Below the pieces are notes generated by a model, which was given only the letters and a program-made list of their open reading frames with translations, did not search any database and had not been told where the DNA came from. Position numbers and translations under genes: made by a program. 59,552 nucleotides of DNA from Chloroflexi bacterium CFX4 (lineage in GTDB: Bacteria > Chloroflexota > Anaerolineae > Aggregatilineales > UBA2796). The DNA lies in the NCBI GenBank assembly GCA_021404685.1, contig QWHC01000022.1, positions 1-59,552 on the forward strand, given 5' to 3'. Positions 9,124-17,166 of this stretch are shown piece after piece. How positions within the stretch are numbered: the stretch's first letter is position 1; each line of letters opens with the position of its first letter.

Positions 9124-10179
9124 ATGACGACGAACGCCAAAGATATGTTGATCGGTGAGCTGCGTACCGAACACGAGCAGATTGCCAAACGTCTGCGCGA
9201 AATTCAATCCATGATCGATCAGTCGCAAGCCGAATTTCGCCGTTTGCAGCAACGCAGCGTGGAAGTCACCACTCAGATGAAGCGCATTGAAGAAAACTTT
9301 GATACCGTCCCACGTAACGATATTAAGGTGGTCTACACTTCCGCCATTGATACACGCACGCGCCTGCTCACTTCCCAAGCGCAGCTTGAGAAACTTCAGC
9401 AAGACCGCGCCCAACTGGAACACTTTGGCAACTTGCTGAACAACTTGCTCAATTCGCTAGAAGGTGTTTCGCTGCCCAACCTGCCAAGCAACGGTGACGC
9501 AGCAGTTGAAAGCACGCTTTCTAACGAAACTATCATTCGTGTCGTGCAATCGCAGGAGAGCGAACGCCAGCGCCTTGCCCGCCAAATGCACGATGGACCT
9601 GCACAGTCGCTCACCAACTTCATCTTGCAAGCGGAAATTTGCCGCCGCCTTTTCGACCGCGACCCAGGGCGCGCCGGCGAAGAACTTGAAAACCTGAAAA
9701 CGGCTGCCAGCACGACCTTCCAGCGCGTGCGCGATTTCATCTTTGAACTGCGCCCGATGATGCTCGACGATCTGGGCTTGGCGCCGACCATGCGCCGTTA
9801 TGTGGATGTCTTTACGGATAAAAGCGGCATCGAAACGCGCATCAACATCGTCGGTGAAGAACGCCGCCGCCTAGAGCCGCACACCGAAGTGACCATCTTC
9901 CGCAGCCTGCAAGAGCTATTGGGTTATGCGCGTGAGAACGCCAATTCCACCAAGATCGATTTGGTGCTAGATATTACCAGCAATCCGGCTAAGGCAAGCG
10001 TCACCTTCAACGGCAGAACTATTGATGAGATTGAGGCTGCTGTTGAGCAGAACAAAAACAAGATGTTCGGCTTGTCGGCGTTGGCAGAGCGTATTGAATT
10101 GGTAGGCGGGCAGATAGAGTTTCAGAGTATTGAGGGTGAGCCAAATCGGGTTGAGATAGCCTTGCCCACCGCTGGGTGA
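9124..10179 (+). CDS. Cytoplasmic DegS-like sensor histidine kinase with degenerate ATPase domain
   Basis: The 351-residue protein has no membrane segment. Residues 1-115 form a long predicted coiled coil (for example LRTEHEQIAKRLREIQSMID). The HisKA_3 dimerisation domain contains RQRLARQMHDGPAQSL with the phospho-histidine at about 156, and then FELRPMMLDDLGL. The C-terminal HATPase-like domain has kept its fold but not its hallmarks. The N-box position reads QELLGYARENANS, lacking the usual Asn, and the DxGxG box reads FNGRTIDE, lacking the Asp. The kinase may bind ATP poorly or act as a phosphatase or scaffold. AGGAG lies 8 bases before the ATG. It is paired with the LuxR regulator upstream and precedes the Tad genes. 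Confidence 0.85.
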   Translation: MTTNAKDMLIGELRTEHEQIAKRLREIQSMIDQSQAEFRRLQQRSVEVTTQMKRIEENFDTVPRNDIKVVYTSAIDTRTRLLTSQAQLEKLQQDRAQLEHFGNLLNNLLNSLEGVSLPNLPSNGDAAVESTLSNETIIRVVQSQESERQRLARQMHDGPAQSLTNFILQAEICRRLFDRDPGRAGEELENLKTAASTTFQRVRDFIFELRPMMLDDLGLAPTMRRYVDVFTDKSGIETRINIVGEERRRLEPHTEVTIFRSLQELLGYARENANSTKIDLVLDITSNPAKASVTFNGRTIDEIEAAVEQNKNKMFGLSALAERIELVGGQIEFQSIEGEPNRVEIALPTAG

Positions 10180-10305
10180 TCGCTATTCAATGTTGTAACA
10201 GTACAAGTGTTATGCTTGCAGATTCCCGCGCTGCGAATACACTAGAAGGGTGCGACGCAGCGCCGAAGGTTGTGCTGATTTGATTCGTGCTTCTGGGAGA
10301 AGATC
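10180..10305 (+). promoter_or_regulatory. Kinase-cpaB spacer with candidate -10 TACACT
   Basis: This 126-base gap holds TACACT at 10238-10243, resembling the -10 elements before other leading genes in the right-hand genome. No convincing -35 element or terminator was seen. It may let the Tad cluster be transcribed separately from the two-component pair. Confidence 0.35.
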
Positions 10306-11427
10306 ATGAACCGAAACGTTCTCATTTTGTTGTTGCTGGTTGTGGTGTTGGGCGGTGGCGCTGCTGTGGTGCTGCTGATGCAAAACCAAACCGCTGTGAC
10401 TACGCCAACGCCCGATCCATTCGCTGTGAGCGAACCCTTGGCAACGCCCTTGCCGCCGCCCGAATTCGTGGAAATCGTGATCGCGCTGCAAGAGCTGCCA
10501 CGCGGCATTGTGATCCCTGAGGATGGCATTGGCTTGCGCCCGTGGCCAAAGGAATCGCTGCCTGCCAATAACGTCACTGAAGTGCGGGATGTGGTTGGGC
10601 GGATTGCCCGTACCGATATTGCCCGTGAGTCGCCTGTGTTGGTGACGCAGTTGGTGGATAACCTCTCGCAGATTGCCTCTGCCGGCTCGGATGCCGCTGC
10701 TGTGCTGCCCAATGGCTTGGTGGCAATTGCCATGCCGGTAGATCGCCTGACGAACGTCGCACACGCACCACTCAGCGGCGATACGGTGGACATTATTATT
10801 TCCTTCTTGTTTGTGGATGTGGACGACGAATTCCAAACGCGCTTGCCAAACAAAATCACCCTTACTGTGTTGAAGCAAGATGGCACCCTTGAATTCCAAT
10901 CCGGCATTGAAGGGCGCGTGGAGCCAAGCGGTGATTTTCCCTTCCCAATCATCGTCGGCCCGAGCGAAACGCAGCGTCCGCGCCTTGTGACGCAACGCAC
11001 CATTCAAAACGCTTTCGTGGTGCATGTTGGCACCTTCCCGCCGGATGGTGACTTCCTAAACCGCCGCCCAACGCCGCTGCCGCCACCAACCTATGACCCT
11101 GCCCGCGGCGGCCCGACGCCACTGCCAACGCCGACCTTCACGCCGCTGCCACCTAAGGACATCATCACCTTGGCGATGGAGCCACAAGAGGCAGTTGCTT
11201 TGGTCTGGGCAATCGAGTCACGTTTGCCCATTACGCTGGCGCTGCGCTCTGCGCGTGACCGCAACGCACCGGATACATCCACCAACGCCGTTTCGCTGGA
11301 ATACATGATTTCCGAGTACCGTGTGCCGCAACCTGCCAGCTTGCCCTACGCCCTAGAGCCAGCTATCCGTTCCATCCGCCGCCTCATCCTGAACGACGAA
11401 GTGACTTTCGGAGAGCCGAATAACTAA
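10306..11427 (+). CDS. cpaB: CpaB/RcpC-like Tad pilus assembly protein (SAF domain)
   Basis: CpaB is a membrane-anchored periplasmic or extracytoplasmic component of Tad/Flp systems. The 373 residues open with an uncleaved-type signal anchor (NVLILLLLVVVLGGGAAVVLL). A SAF-like domain follows (VIALQELPRGIVIPEDGI, then VGRIARTDIARESPVL), then the RcpC-type region with LVAIAMPVDRLTNVAHAPL. Proline- and threonine-rich linkers (for example PTPLPTPTFTPLPPKD around 275-290) separate a second conserved region containing ITLAMEPQEAVALVWAIES. GGGAG lies 6 bases before the ATG. It is the first gene of the cpaB-cpaE-cpaF-tadB-tadC group, 18 bases before cpaE. The proline-rich linkers are longer than in proteobacterial CpaB and may span a thick wall. 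Confidence 0.85.
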   Translation: MNRNVLILLLLVVVLGGGAAVVLLMQNQTAVTTPTPDPFAVSEPLATPLPPPEFVEIVIALQELPRGIVIPEDGIGLRPWPKESLPANNVTEVRDVVGRIARTDIARESPVLVTQLVDNLSQIASAGSDAAAVLPNGLVAIAMPVDRLTNVAHAPLSGDTVDIIISFLFVDVDDEFQTRLPNKITLTVLKQDGTLEFQSGIEGRVEPSGDFPFPIIVGPSETQRPRLVTQRTIQNAFVVHVGTFPPDGDFLNRRPTPLPPPTYDPARGGPTPLPTPTFTPLPPKDIITLAMEPQEAVALVWAIESRLPITLALRSARDRNAPDTSTNAVSLEYMISEYRVPQPASLPYALEPAIRSIRRLILNDEVTFGEPNN

Positions 11428-11445
11428 AGGTTAGGAAGGCTGAGT

Positions 11446-12732
11446 ATGGCTGAGAAGAAGATCAAGATTCTGATTGTGGATGATATTCCAGAGGCACGTG
11501 AGCGCCTGCAAAAGCTGCTTGCCTTTGAATCCGACTTTGAAGTAGTCGGCATGGCAAGTGGCGGCAATGAAGGCATTGCGCTTGCCCGTGAATATCTGCC
11601 CGATATTGTGCTGATGGACATCAACATGCCCGATATGGACGGCATCAGTGCGGCAAGCGAACTGCGCCGCAGTGTGCCAACCGCCGGCGTGATTATGATG
11701 AGCGTGCAGGGTGAGGCGGAATACATCCGCCGCGCCTTGCAGGCAGGCGCACGCGACTTTCTGACCAAGCCGCCACCCACCGACGAGCTGTATGCCACTG
11801 TGCGCCGTGTGGCGGAAGATATGCGTTCGCTCAGCGTGTTGGTTGCCCAGAGCGAACGCGACGAGAAGCGCAAGCTTGAAGTTCAAGAAGACCGCACAAC
11901 GCATGTGATCGCCGTTTATAGCCCGCAAGGTGGCGCGGGCAAAACGACCATCGCCACCAACCTTGCCGCTGCCCTGATGCGCGAAGGCACCCGTGTGCTG
12001 CTGGTGGATTGCGATTTGCAATTTGGCGATGTTGGCGTTTTTCTGAACCTGAAGCCACAGGCAACCATTGTTGAACTGATCAAGAGCGTGGACGACCTCG
12101 ATACCGATCTGGTGAACAATGTGTTGGTGGCGCACGACAGCGGTCTGCGCGTGTTGACGGCGCCGCTGCGCCCTGAGGATGCTGAATATGTGCCAACTGC
12201 CAAGGTGCCGTTGTTGATCGAGAAACTGCGCGGTTTGTTCGACTACATCGTGGTGGATATGAACTCGCGGGTGGATGAGATGGCGCTGGCGCTTTTTGAT
12301 ATGGCATCCCGCATTCTGTTGGTGCTGAACCCAACCTTGCCCGCGCTTAAGAACGGCTTGGCGGCAATGTCGCTGATGGATAGCCTTGAATATCCCGAAG
12401 AAAAAACGCAGTTGGTGCTGAATCGCGTCACGCCTGATCTGGAGCGCTCTAAAGTTGCCATCGCCATCAGCGCCTTTGAGCAGAAACTGCGCCGCAAGGC
12501 ATTTGCCGTCATCCCGATGGATGAGAAGAAAGTGTTGTTTGCCGTTAATCGCGGCATCTCAATCGTGGCGAAGGATCGCAACCAGTCGCCTGCCCGCGAG
12601 TTGATCGCTATGGCAGATTCATTGATTGCCAGCCTTGCGCCCAAAGAAGAAGCGCCTGCCAGCAGCCAACAGTTGCAGGCACCTGCCAAACAGCCCGCCT
12701 CGCGCTTAGGGCGCTTGTTTGGCGGTGGCTGA
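11446..12732 (+). CDS. cpaE: CpaE/TadZ-like protein: receiver domain plus ParA/MinD-type ATPase
   Basis: TadZ/CpaE proteins localise the Tad secretion machine to the pole or membrane. The 428 residues start with a receiver domain (1-125). It keeps the acidic pair D12-D13, the phospho-acceptor D58 (LMDINMPDMDG), a serine switch (MMSVQ) and the lysine in FLTKPP, so it looks phosphorylatable. A MinD-like domain follows with P-loop SPQGGAGKTT near residue 165, in which the signature lysine of the deviant Walker A is replaced by Gln, and the switch CDLQFGDVGVFLNL. The tail ends LGRLFGGG, possibly amphipathic. It lies 18 bases after cpaB and 47 before cpaF. The upstream kinase could phosphorylate D58; this is inference. 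Confidence 0.88.
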   Translation: MAEKKIKILIVDDIPEARERLQKLLAFESDFEVVGMASGGNEGIALAREYLPDIVLMDINMPDMDGISAASELRRSVPTAGVIMMSVQGEAEYIRRALQAGARDFLTKPPPTDELYATVRRVAEDMRSLSVLVAQSERDEKRKLEVQEDRTTHVIAVYSPQGGAGKTTIATNLAAALMREGTRVLLVDCDLQFGDVGVFLNLKPQATIVELIKSVDDLDTDLVNNVLVAHDSGLRVLTAPLRPEDAEYVPTAKVPLLIEKLRGLFDYIVVDMNSRVDEMALALFDMASRILLVLNPTLPALKNGLAAMSLMDSLEYPEEKTQLVLNRVTPDLERSKVAIAISAFEQKLRRKAFAVIPMDEKKVLFAVNRGISIVAKDRNQSPARELIAMADSLIASLAPKEEAPASSQQLQAPAKQPASRLGRLFGGG

Positions 12733-12779
12733 TCCCAACCAACCTACCGTGCTGAGTTGTAAGAGGGAGTAAGTGTGTC

Positions 12780-14222
12780 GTGGGAATCTTAAAGCGTATC
12801 AACAAGGATCAGCAGCAGCCGCCTTCGCAAAGCAGCGGCACACCTCAACAAGCGCCAAGTTCGGCGTCTGTGCCAATGCCGCGCCCACAGGGTGAGGAAA
12901 CTTCGCGCCTGGATAGCCTGCGGAATCGCCGCCCGGCGCCCGGTGCTGGGCAAGGCGGCAGCTCTTACGCTGACCTGCGTAACCGTGTGCAGCAGATGCT
13001 GCTCTCCGAGCTAGACCCACGCGATGATCCGCGTTCACCAGAAACGCAAGCGCGCATCCTAGAGGTGTTCAACACCATCCTGACCGAAGAAAACATCATG
13101 CTCTCTAAGACGGAAAAAGAGCAGTTGTACAAACAGGTGGTCTCTGAAATTCTTGGGTTCGGTCCTCTAGAGCCACAGCTCGCCGATGAGACCGTTACGG
13201 AAATTATGGTCAACGGACCCAAGAACGTTTACATTGAGCGGCGCGGGCGCTTGGAGCGTGCCTCAACCGTCTTCGAGAACGACGATCACGTGCTGCGCGT
13301 GCTGGATCGCATTGTTTCGCCGCTCGGACGGCGCATTGACGAAAGCTCGCCCATGGTGGACGCCCGCCTGCCTGATGGCTCGCGTGTGAATGCCGTCATT
13401 CGCCCACTCGCCATTGACGGTCCGTCCATCACCATCCGTAAATTCTCCAAAAAGCCGCTGACCATTGAAGACCTAATCCGTTTCGGCTCGCTGACGAAAG
13501 AAATTGCCGAATTCTTGGCAGCCTGCGTGCAAGCGCGCCTGAACATGATCGTGAGCGGCGGCACGGGTTCGGGTAAAACGACGTTGCTCAATGTGCTTTC
13601 TAACTTCATCCCTGGCGATGAGCGCATCGTGACGATTGAAAACGCCGCCGAACTCCAATTGCAGCAGGAGCATGTGGTGCGCCTTGAAACGCGCCCAGCC
13701 AACATCGAAGGCAAGGGTGAGGTAACCATCCGCGATTTGGTGATCAACTCGCTGCGTATGCGCCCAGATCGCATTGTGGTCGGTGAGTGCCGCGGTGGTG
13801 AGGCGTTGGACATGCTTCAGGCAATGAACACCGGTCACGATGGCTCTCTGACGACGGCGCACGCCAACACGCCGCGTGACTGCATCGCACGTCTGGAGAC
13901 AATGTGCCTGATGGCGGGTATGGACTTGCCCGTGCGCGCTATCCGTGAGCAGATCGCCTCTGCTGTGGATGTGATCTGCCAGCAAGAGCGCTTGCGCGAT
14001 GGTAAACGTAAAGTGGTCAAGATCACAGAAATTCAGGGTATGGAAGGCGACATCATCACCATGTCCGATATTTTCGAGTTCGAGCAAACGGGCTTGGAAG
14101 GCGGTCAGGTGATTGGGCGTGTGCGCCCGACGGGCTTGCGTCCGAAGTTCATTGATAAGATTGAAGAAGCAGGCATTCATCTGCCACCGTCCATCTTTGG
14201 CATTGGTGGCGTGCGCTACTAG
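12780..14222 (+). CDS. cpaF: CpaF/TadA secretion ATPase (type II/IV secretion family)
   Basis: CpaF is the hexameric ATPase powering Tad pilus assembly. The 480-residue protein has a disordered Q/P/S-rich N-terminus (1-60), the CpaF N-terminal domain, then the ATPase core. The core shows Walker A SGGTGSGKTTLLNVL near 258, the Asp-box equivalent TIENAAELQL (Asn where many homologues have Asp), Walker B VVGECRGGEALDMLQAMNTG, and the His-box SLTTAHANTPRD. The start is GTG 12780 with GAGGGAG about 10 bases upstream. A hairpin follows its stop at 14222. Length and motif order are normal for CpaF. Confidence 0.93.
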   Translation: MGILKRINKDQQQPPSQSSGTPQQAPSSASVPMPRPQGEETSRLDSLRNRRPAPGAGQGGSSYADLRNRVQQMLLSELDPRDDPRSPETQARILEVFNTILTEENIMLSKTEKEQLYKQVVSEILGFGPLEPQLADETVTEIMVNGPKNVYIERRGRLERASTVFENDDHVLRVLDRIVSPLGRRIDESSPMVDARLPDGSRVNAVIRPLAIDGPSITIRKFSKKPLTIEDLIRFGSLTKEIAEFLAACVQARLNMIVSGGTGSGKTTLLNVLSNFIPGDERIVTIENAAELQLQQEHVVRLETRPANIEGKGEVTIRDLVINSLRMRPDRIVVGECRGGEALDMLQAMNTGHDGSLTTAHANTPRDCIARLETMCLMAGMDLPVRAIREQIASAVDVICQQERLRDGKRKVVKITEIQGMEGDIITMSDIFEFEQTGLEGGQVIGRVRPTGLRPKFIDKIEEAGIHLPPSIFGIGGVRY

Positions 14223-14231
14223 GCGGCGCAT

Positions 14232-14262
14232 GAGGCGCTCTCTAAAAGCGCCTCACCTTTTG
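14232..14262 (+). terminator. Hairpin after cpaF
   Basis: GAGGCGCT (14232-14239) pairs perfectly with AGCGCCTC (14247-14254) across a 7-base loop and is followed by ACCTTTTG. It lies 10 bases after the cpaF stop. The T run is short, so termination may be partial, with tadB restarted from the promoter just downstream. Confidence 0.6.
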
Positions 14263-14302
14263 ATAGAGTCTTCTTACCTGCCGCTGTTGCCAATTCAAAG
14301 GC

Positions 14303-14326
14303 GTTTTGCGCTACAATTGGCAGCAT
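14303..14326 (+). promoter_or_regulatory. Promoter-like element before tadB
   Basis: The -10 hexamer TACAAT (14312-14317) lies in GTTTTGCGC-TACAAT-TGGCAGCAT. The same 24 bases, with three differences, lie before the kinase gene at 41302-41325. The probable first transcribed base is the A at 14325. Confidence 0.6.
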
Positions 14327-14348
14327 AGGAGTGCGTGGAGTTTTATTG

Positions 14349-15335
14349 ATGATCAATCCAATCGTTCTTGTCGTTGTGGTTGTGGTGCTGCTGCTGGTGG
14401 TGATTATCGTCGCCTTCGGTATGCGCTCCAAGCAGTCTGAAGATATTGAGGAGCGTCTCGGTGTTTACACGGAGTCTACCTCGCTCATCAAGCTCTCAGA
14501 GGAATTTGAGCAGGAGGAGCGCGAAAAAGCCAAAAAGAGCGCCCTCACCGATATTGCAGACAAAGCGGTTGGTGATACGAAATGGGGCAAGGGCGCCCGC
14601 GCTCAACTTGCCCGCGCCGACCTCAAGCTGACCGTTGGTGAATATTTCGGGCTGCACATCATCGCAGTCGTTGGCATGGCGTTTGTCTCGCTGCTCATTT
14701 TGTTCCCGTTGCAGCCTGTGCAAGCAATTATCGCCGCCGGTGCCGGTTTCTTCATGCCGCGCCTGTATGTGGGCAGAAAGCAGACGCAACGCCTGAAGAA
14801 GTTTGAACAGCAACTGCCCGATCTGCTTAGTATGTGGGTGAACTCGCTGCGGGCAGGCTACAGCGTCTTGCAAGCGCTAGAGGCTATCTCGCGCGAGATG
14901 CCTTCACCGACCAATACCGAAATTCAGCGCGTCATCCGTGAAGTGCAGCTCGGCATTCCGCTGGAAGAAGCGCTTGACCACATGCTAGAGCGTATGCCGA
15001 GCGCCGAACTGGACTTATGCTTCACCGCAGTCAACATTCAGCGCGAAGTCGGTGGTAACCTTGCTGAAATCCTAGAAGTGATCGGTCATACCATTCGTGA
15101 GCGCATCAAGCTGTTTGGTGAAATCCGTGTGCTGACGGCGCAAGGGCGCATCACGGGCTGGCTGATCAGCGCCTTGCCCATCATCTTGGGCTTTCTGCTC
15201 TTTCTGATCAACCCACGCTATATGAGCAACCTCTTCAGCAATCCCGGCTGTGGGTGGCCCATGCTGGCGGTCGGCACGTTCATGATCGTGGCAGGTATGG
15301 CAGCTATTCAACGTATCGTGTCCATTGACATTTAG
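14349..15335 (+). CDS. tadB: TadB-like inner-membrane platform protein
   Basis: TadB is one of two GspF-type membrane platform proteins of Tad systems. From ATG 14349 it has 328 residues: an N-terminal membrane helix (IVLVVVVVVLLLVVIIVAFG), an acidic cytoplasmic stretch rich in E and K (about 35-75), two closely spaced helices (FGLHIIAVVGMAFVSLLILF, then AIIAAGAGFFMPRLYV), the T2SSF domain with LPDLLSMWVNSLRAGYSVLQ and GGNLAEILEVIGHTIRER, and C-terminal helices. A GTG at 14331 would add six residues. The ATG is preferred because GGAG lies 8 bases upstream and the membrane segment follows at once. tadC follows after 14 bases. Confidence 0.9.
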   Translation: MINPIVLVVVVVVLLLVVIIVAFGMRSKQSEDIEERLGVYTESTSLIKLSEEFEQEEREKAKKSALTDIADKAVGDTKWGKGARAQLARADLKLTVGEYFGLHIIAVVGMAFVSLLILFPLQPVQAIIAAGAGFFMPRLYVGRKQTQRLKKFEQQLPDLLSMWVNSLRAGYSVLQALEAISREMPSPTNTEIQRVIREVQLGIPLEEALDHMLERMPSAELDLCFTAVNIQREVGGNLAEILEVIGHTIRERIKLFGEIRVLTAQGRITGWLISALPIILGFLLFLINPRYMSNLFSNPGCGWPMLAVGTFMIVAGMAAIQRIVSIDI

Positions 15336-15349
15336 GGGAGGGTGAGAAC

Positions 15350-16312
15350 ATGCCACCTGAAGCAACCGACTCTGGAACCATTCAAATGATCGCCCTGATC
15401 GTGATCGGTCTGGGTGGTTTAGGGCTGTTGGCGGGCTTAGTGTGGGTTGGTCTGCGCGAAAATAAAGGCGGTGACCCACTCCAAGACCGCTTGGCAGAAT
15501 TTGCAGAGCGCGAAATGCCCGGCTCCCTTGAAGAGCTGGAAATGTCCATGGGCTTTAAGGATCGCGTCCTGCTGCCGCTCTTCAAGACGCTTGCCAACCG
15601 CTTGAGCCGCTTAACGCCAGAAAGCCAGATCGAGGCTGCCCGCCGCAAGATTGAACTGGCGGGTAAGGCGCAGAAGATGGATCCGCGCACTTTCTTCGGC
15701 ACGCGCATCATGCTGACGGTGCTGCTGGGTGTTGGCGGCGGCTTTGTGTTCTTCGTCACCCTTAAGCTGGACACCTTAACGGCAGTTGGCTTGACGGCAC
15801 TTGTGGCATACTTGGGCTACTACATGCCCGAATCACAGCTCAAGAGCCAGATCAAAAAGCGCCAAGAGCGCATCATCCGTGCGCTGCCCGATGCGCTTGA
15901 CCTCCTCACCATCTGTGTGGAAGCAGGCTTAGGCTTTGATCAGGCGATGGGTAAAGTCTATGAGAAATGGGATAACGATCTGGCGCAGGCGTTCGGGCGC
16001 GTCATCCAAGAGATCGCCTACGGCAAGATGCGCCGCGAAGCGCTCCGTGATATGGCTTACAGCATGGATGTGCCAGATGTGACCAGCTTCACGGCTGCCA
16101 TTATTCAGGCAGACCAACTCGGTGTGAGCATTGGTAAAATCCTCCGCATCCAATCCGACCAAATGCGCGTGAAGCGCCGCCAGCGCGCTCAGGAAAAGGC
16201 GCATCAGGCACCTGTCAAGATGATGATCCCAATGGTGTTCCTGATCTTCCCCTCCATTTGGTTGGTGTTGCTCGGTCCGTCCCTGATCATCATCCTGCAA
16301 GGCGGACACTAA
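15350..16312 (+). CDS. tadC: TadC-like inner-membrane platform protein
   Basis: TadC pairs with TadB to form the platform on which the CpaF ATPase acts. The 320 residues contain an N-terminal helix (MIALIVIGLGGLGLLAGLVW), two central helices (IMLTVLLGVGGGFVFFVTL and TAVGLTALVAYLGYYMPES), and the T2SSF domain with IIRALPDALDLLTICVEAGL. This ends in a Q-rich cytoplasmic segment (RRQRAQEKAHQAPVKMM) and a last helix (VFLIFPSIWLVLLGPSLIII). GGGAGGG precedes the ATG. The Tad group ends here: comFC starts 8 bases later, and no TadD, Flp or TadE gene follows. Confidence 0.92.
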   Translation: MPPEATDSGTIQMIALIVIGLGGLGLLAGLVWVGLRENKGGDPLQDRLAEFAEREMPGSLEELEMSMGFKDRVLLPLFKTLANRLSRLTPESQIEAARRKIELAGKAQKMDPRTFFGTRIMLTVLLGVGGGFVFFVTLKLDTLTAVGLTALVAYLGYYMPESQLKSQIKKRQERIIRALPDALDLLTICVEAGLGFDQAMGKVYEKWDNDLAQAFGRVIQEIAYGKMRREALRDMAYSMDVPDVTSFTAAIIQADQLGVSIGKILRIQSDQMRVKRRQRAQEKAHQAPVKMMIPMVFLIFPSIWLVLLGPSLIIILQGGH

Positions 16313-16320
16313 CCTAGCGC

Positions 16321-17040
16321 ATGTCCCGTCGGTTCGTTTTGCCCGCCCATTCGGAGGCGGGCAAACTGTTTGGGCAACTAGGGCGCGCCGCTGCCCAAAC
16401 CACGCTCGATTTTCTCTTTCCGCCGCACTGCGTTGCCTGCCAGCGCGTTGGCAGCCTTTACTGCCCACACTGCCTTGCCGAACTGCCCTTCCCACCCATC
16501 AACCACACACCCTCAAGTCCGCTGACCCTGCACATCGCCGCTGCCTTCTTTGAAGGTGCGCTGCGGAATGCCATTCACGCCCTGAAATATGAGGGCAAAC
16601 AGCGCTATGCGCCGCTGCTGGCAGCACGCCTTGCGCTTGCCCTTGCTCAAACCGATTATCGCGCCGATGCCGTGATCGGGCTGCCTTTACACGCGGAACG
16701 CCTTGCCTGGCGCGGCTACAATCAGTCAGCGCTCTTGGCACAGGCGTTGGCGGCACATTTGAAATTGCCCTATTTGCCTGATGCCGCACAACGTATACAC
16801 AATACCGTGCCTCAGGTCGGCTTGAATCGGCAGCAGCGCGCTGCTAATGTTGCTAACGCTTTTCAGGCTGTGCCTAATCAAGTGCGTGGGTTGCACTTAT
16901 TGTTGGTGGATGATGTTGCAACCACAGGCGCAACCTTAGCGGCTTGCGCGGCGGCGCTAAAGGATGCCGGCGCGGCGTCCGTGTGTGGATTAACCGTTGG
17001 TGTTGCCCTGTATCATCAAGCTAGTCTCGACCTGCCCTAG
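16321..17040 (+). CDS. comFC: ComFC-like phosphoribosyltransferase-fold competence protein
   Basis: ComFC/GntX proteins take part in DNA uptake in transformable bacteria but are widespread and not always competence-linked. The 239 residues have an N-terminal zinc-ribbon-like motif (CVACQRVGSLYCPHC near 43-57), the segment HALKYEGKQRYAPLLA, the family motif GLPLHAERLAWRGYNQSALL, and a PRPP-binding loop LLLVDDVATTGATL near 196-209. All active-loop residues look intact. It starts 8 bases after tadC, so it could be read through from the Tad operon. A role in DNA uptake together with the Tad-like machine would be an inference only. Confidence 0.92.
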   Translation: MSRRFVLPAHSEAGKLFGQLGRAAAQTTLDFLFPPHCVACQRVGSLYCPHCLAELPFPPINHTPSSPLTLHIAAAFFEGALRNAIHALKYEGKQRYAPLLAARLALALAQTDYRADAVIGLPLHAERLAWRGYNQSALLAQALAAHLKLPYLPDAAQRIHNTVPQVGLNRQQRAANVANAFQAVPNQVRGLHLLLVDDVATTGATLAACAAALKDAGAASVCGLTVGVALYHQASLDLP

Positions 17041-17083
17041 TCCTAAAATTTGGGTGTTCGGCGGCGGTATTTACGAAATTCTG

Positions 17084-17112
17084 TTACAAGCGCGCCGCCT
17101 TTATGCTATAGT
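17084..17112 (+). promoter_or_regulatory. Sigma-70-type promoter before the SPFH gene
   Basis: TTACAA (17084-17089), a 17-base spacer and TATAGT (17107-17112) form a plausible housekeeping promoter 44 bases after comFC and 54 bases before the SPFH start. Confidence 0.55.
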
Positions 17113-17166
17113 TATACAAATTAACGAGTCCCATACGGGCGATTCACTCCGATCATGGAGGTTAAG

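Noticed and set aside
10210..11025. Minus-strand frames of 271 and 253 residues opposite cpaB
   Set aside because: Antisense shadows of a recognised gene; histidine- and arginine-rich with no motif.
16321..17040. Tad cluster plus comFC as a DNA-uptake system
   Set aside because: comFC is widespread and often unrelated to competence; no comEA, comEC or pilin gene is in the window.
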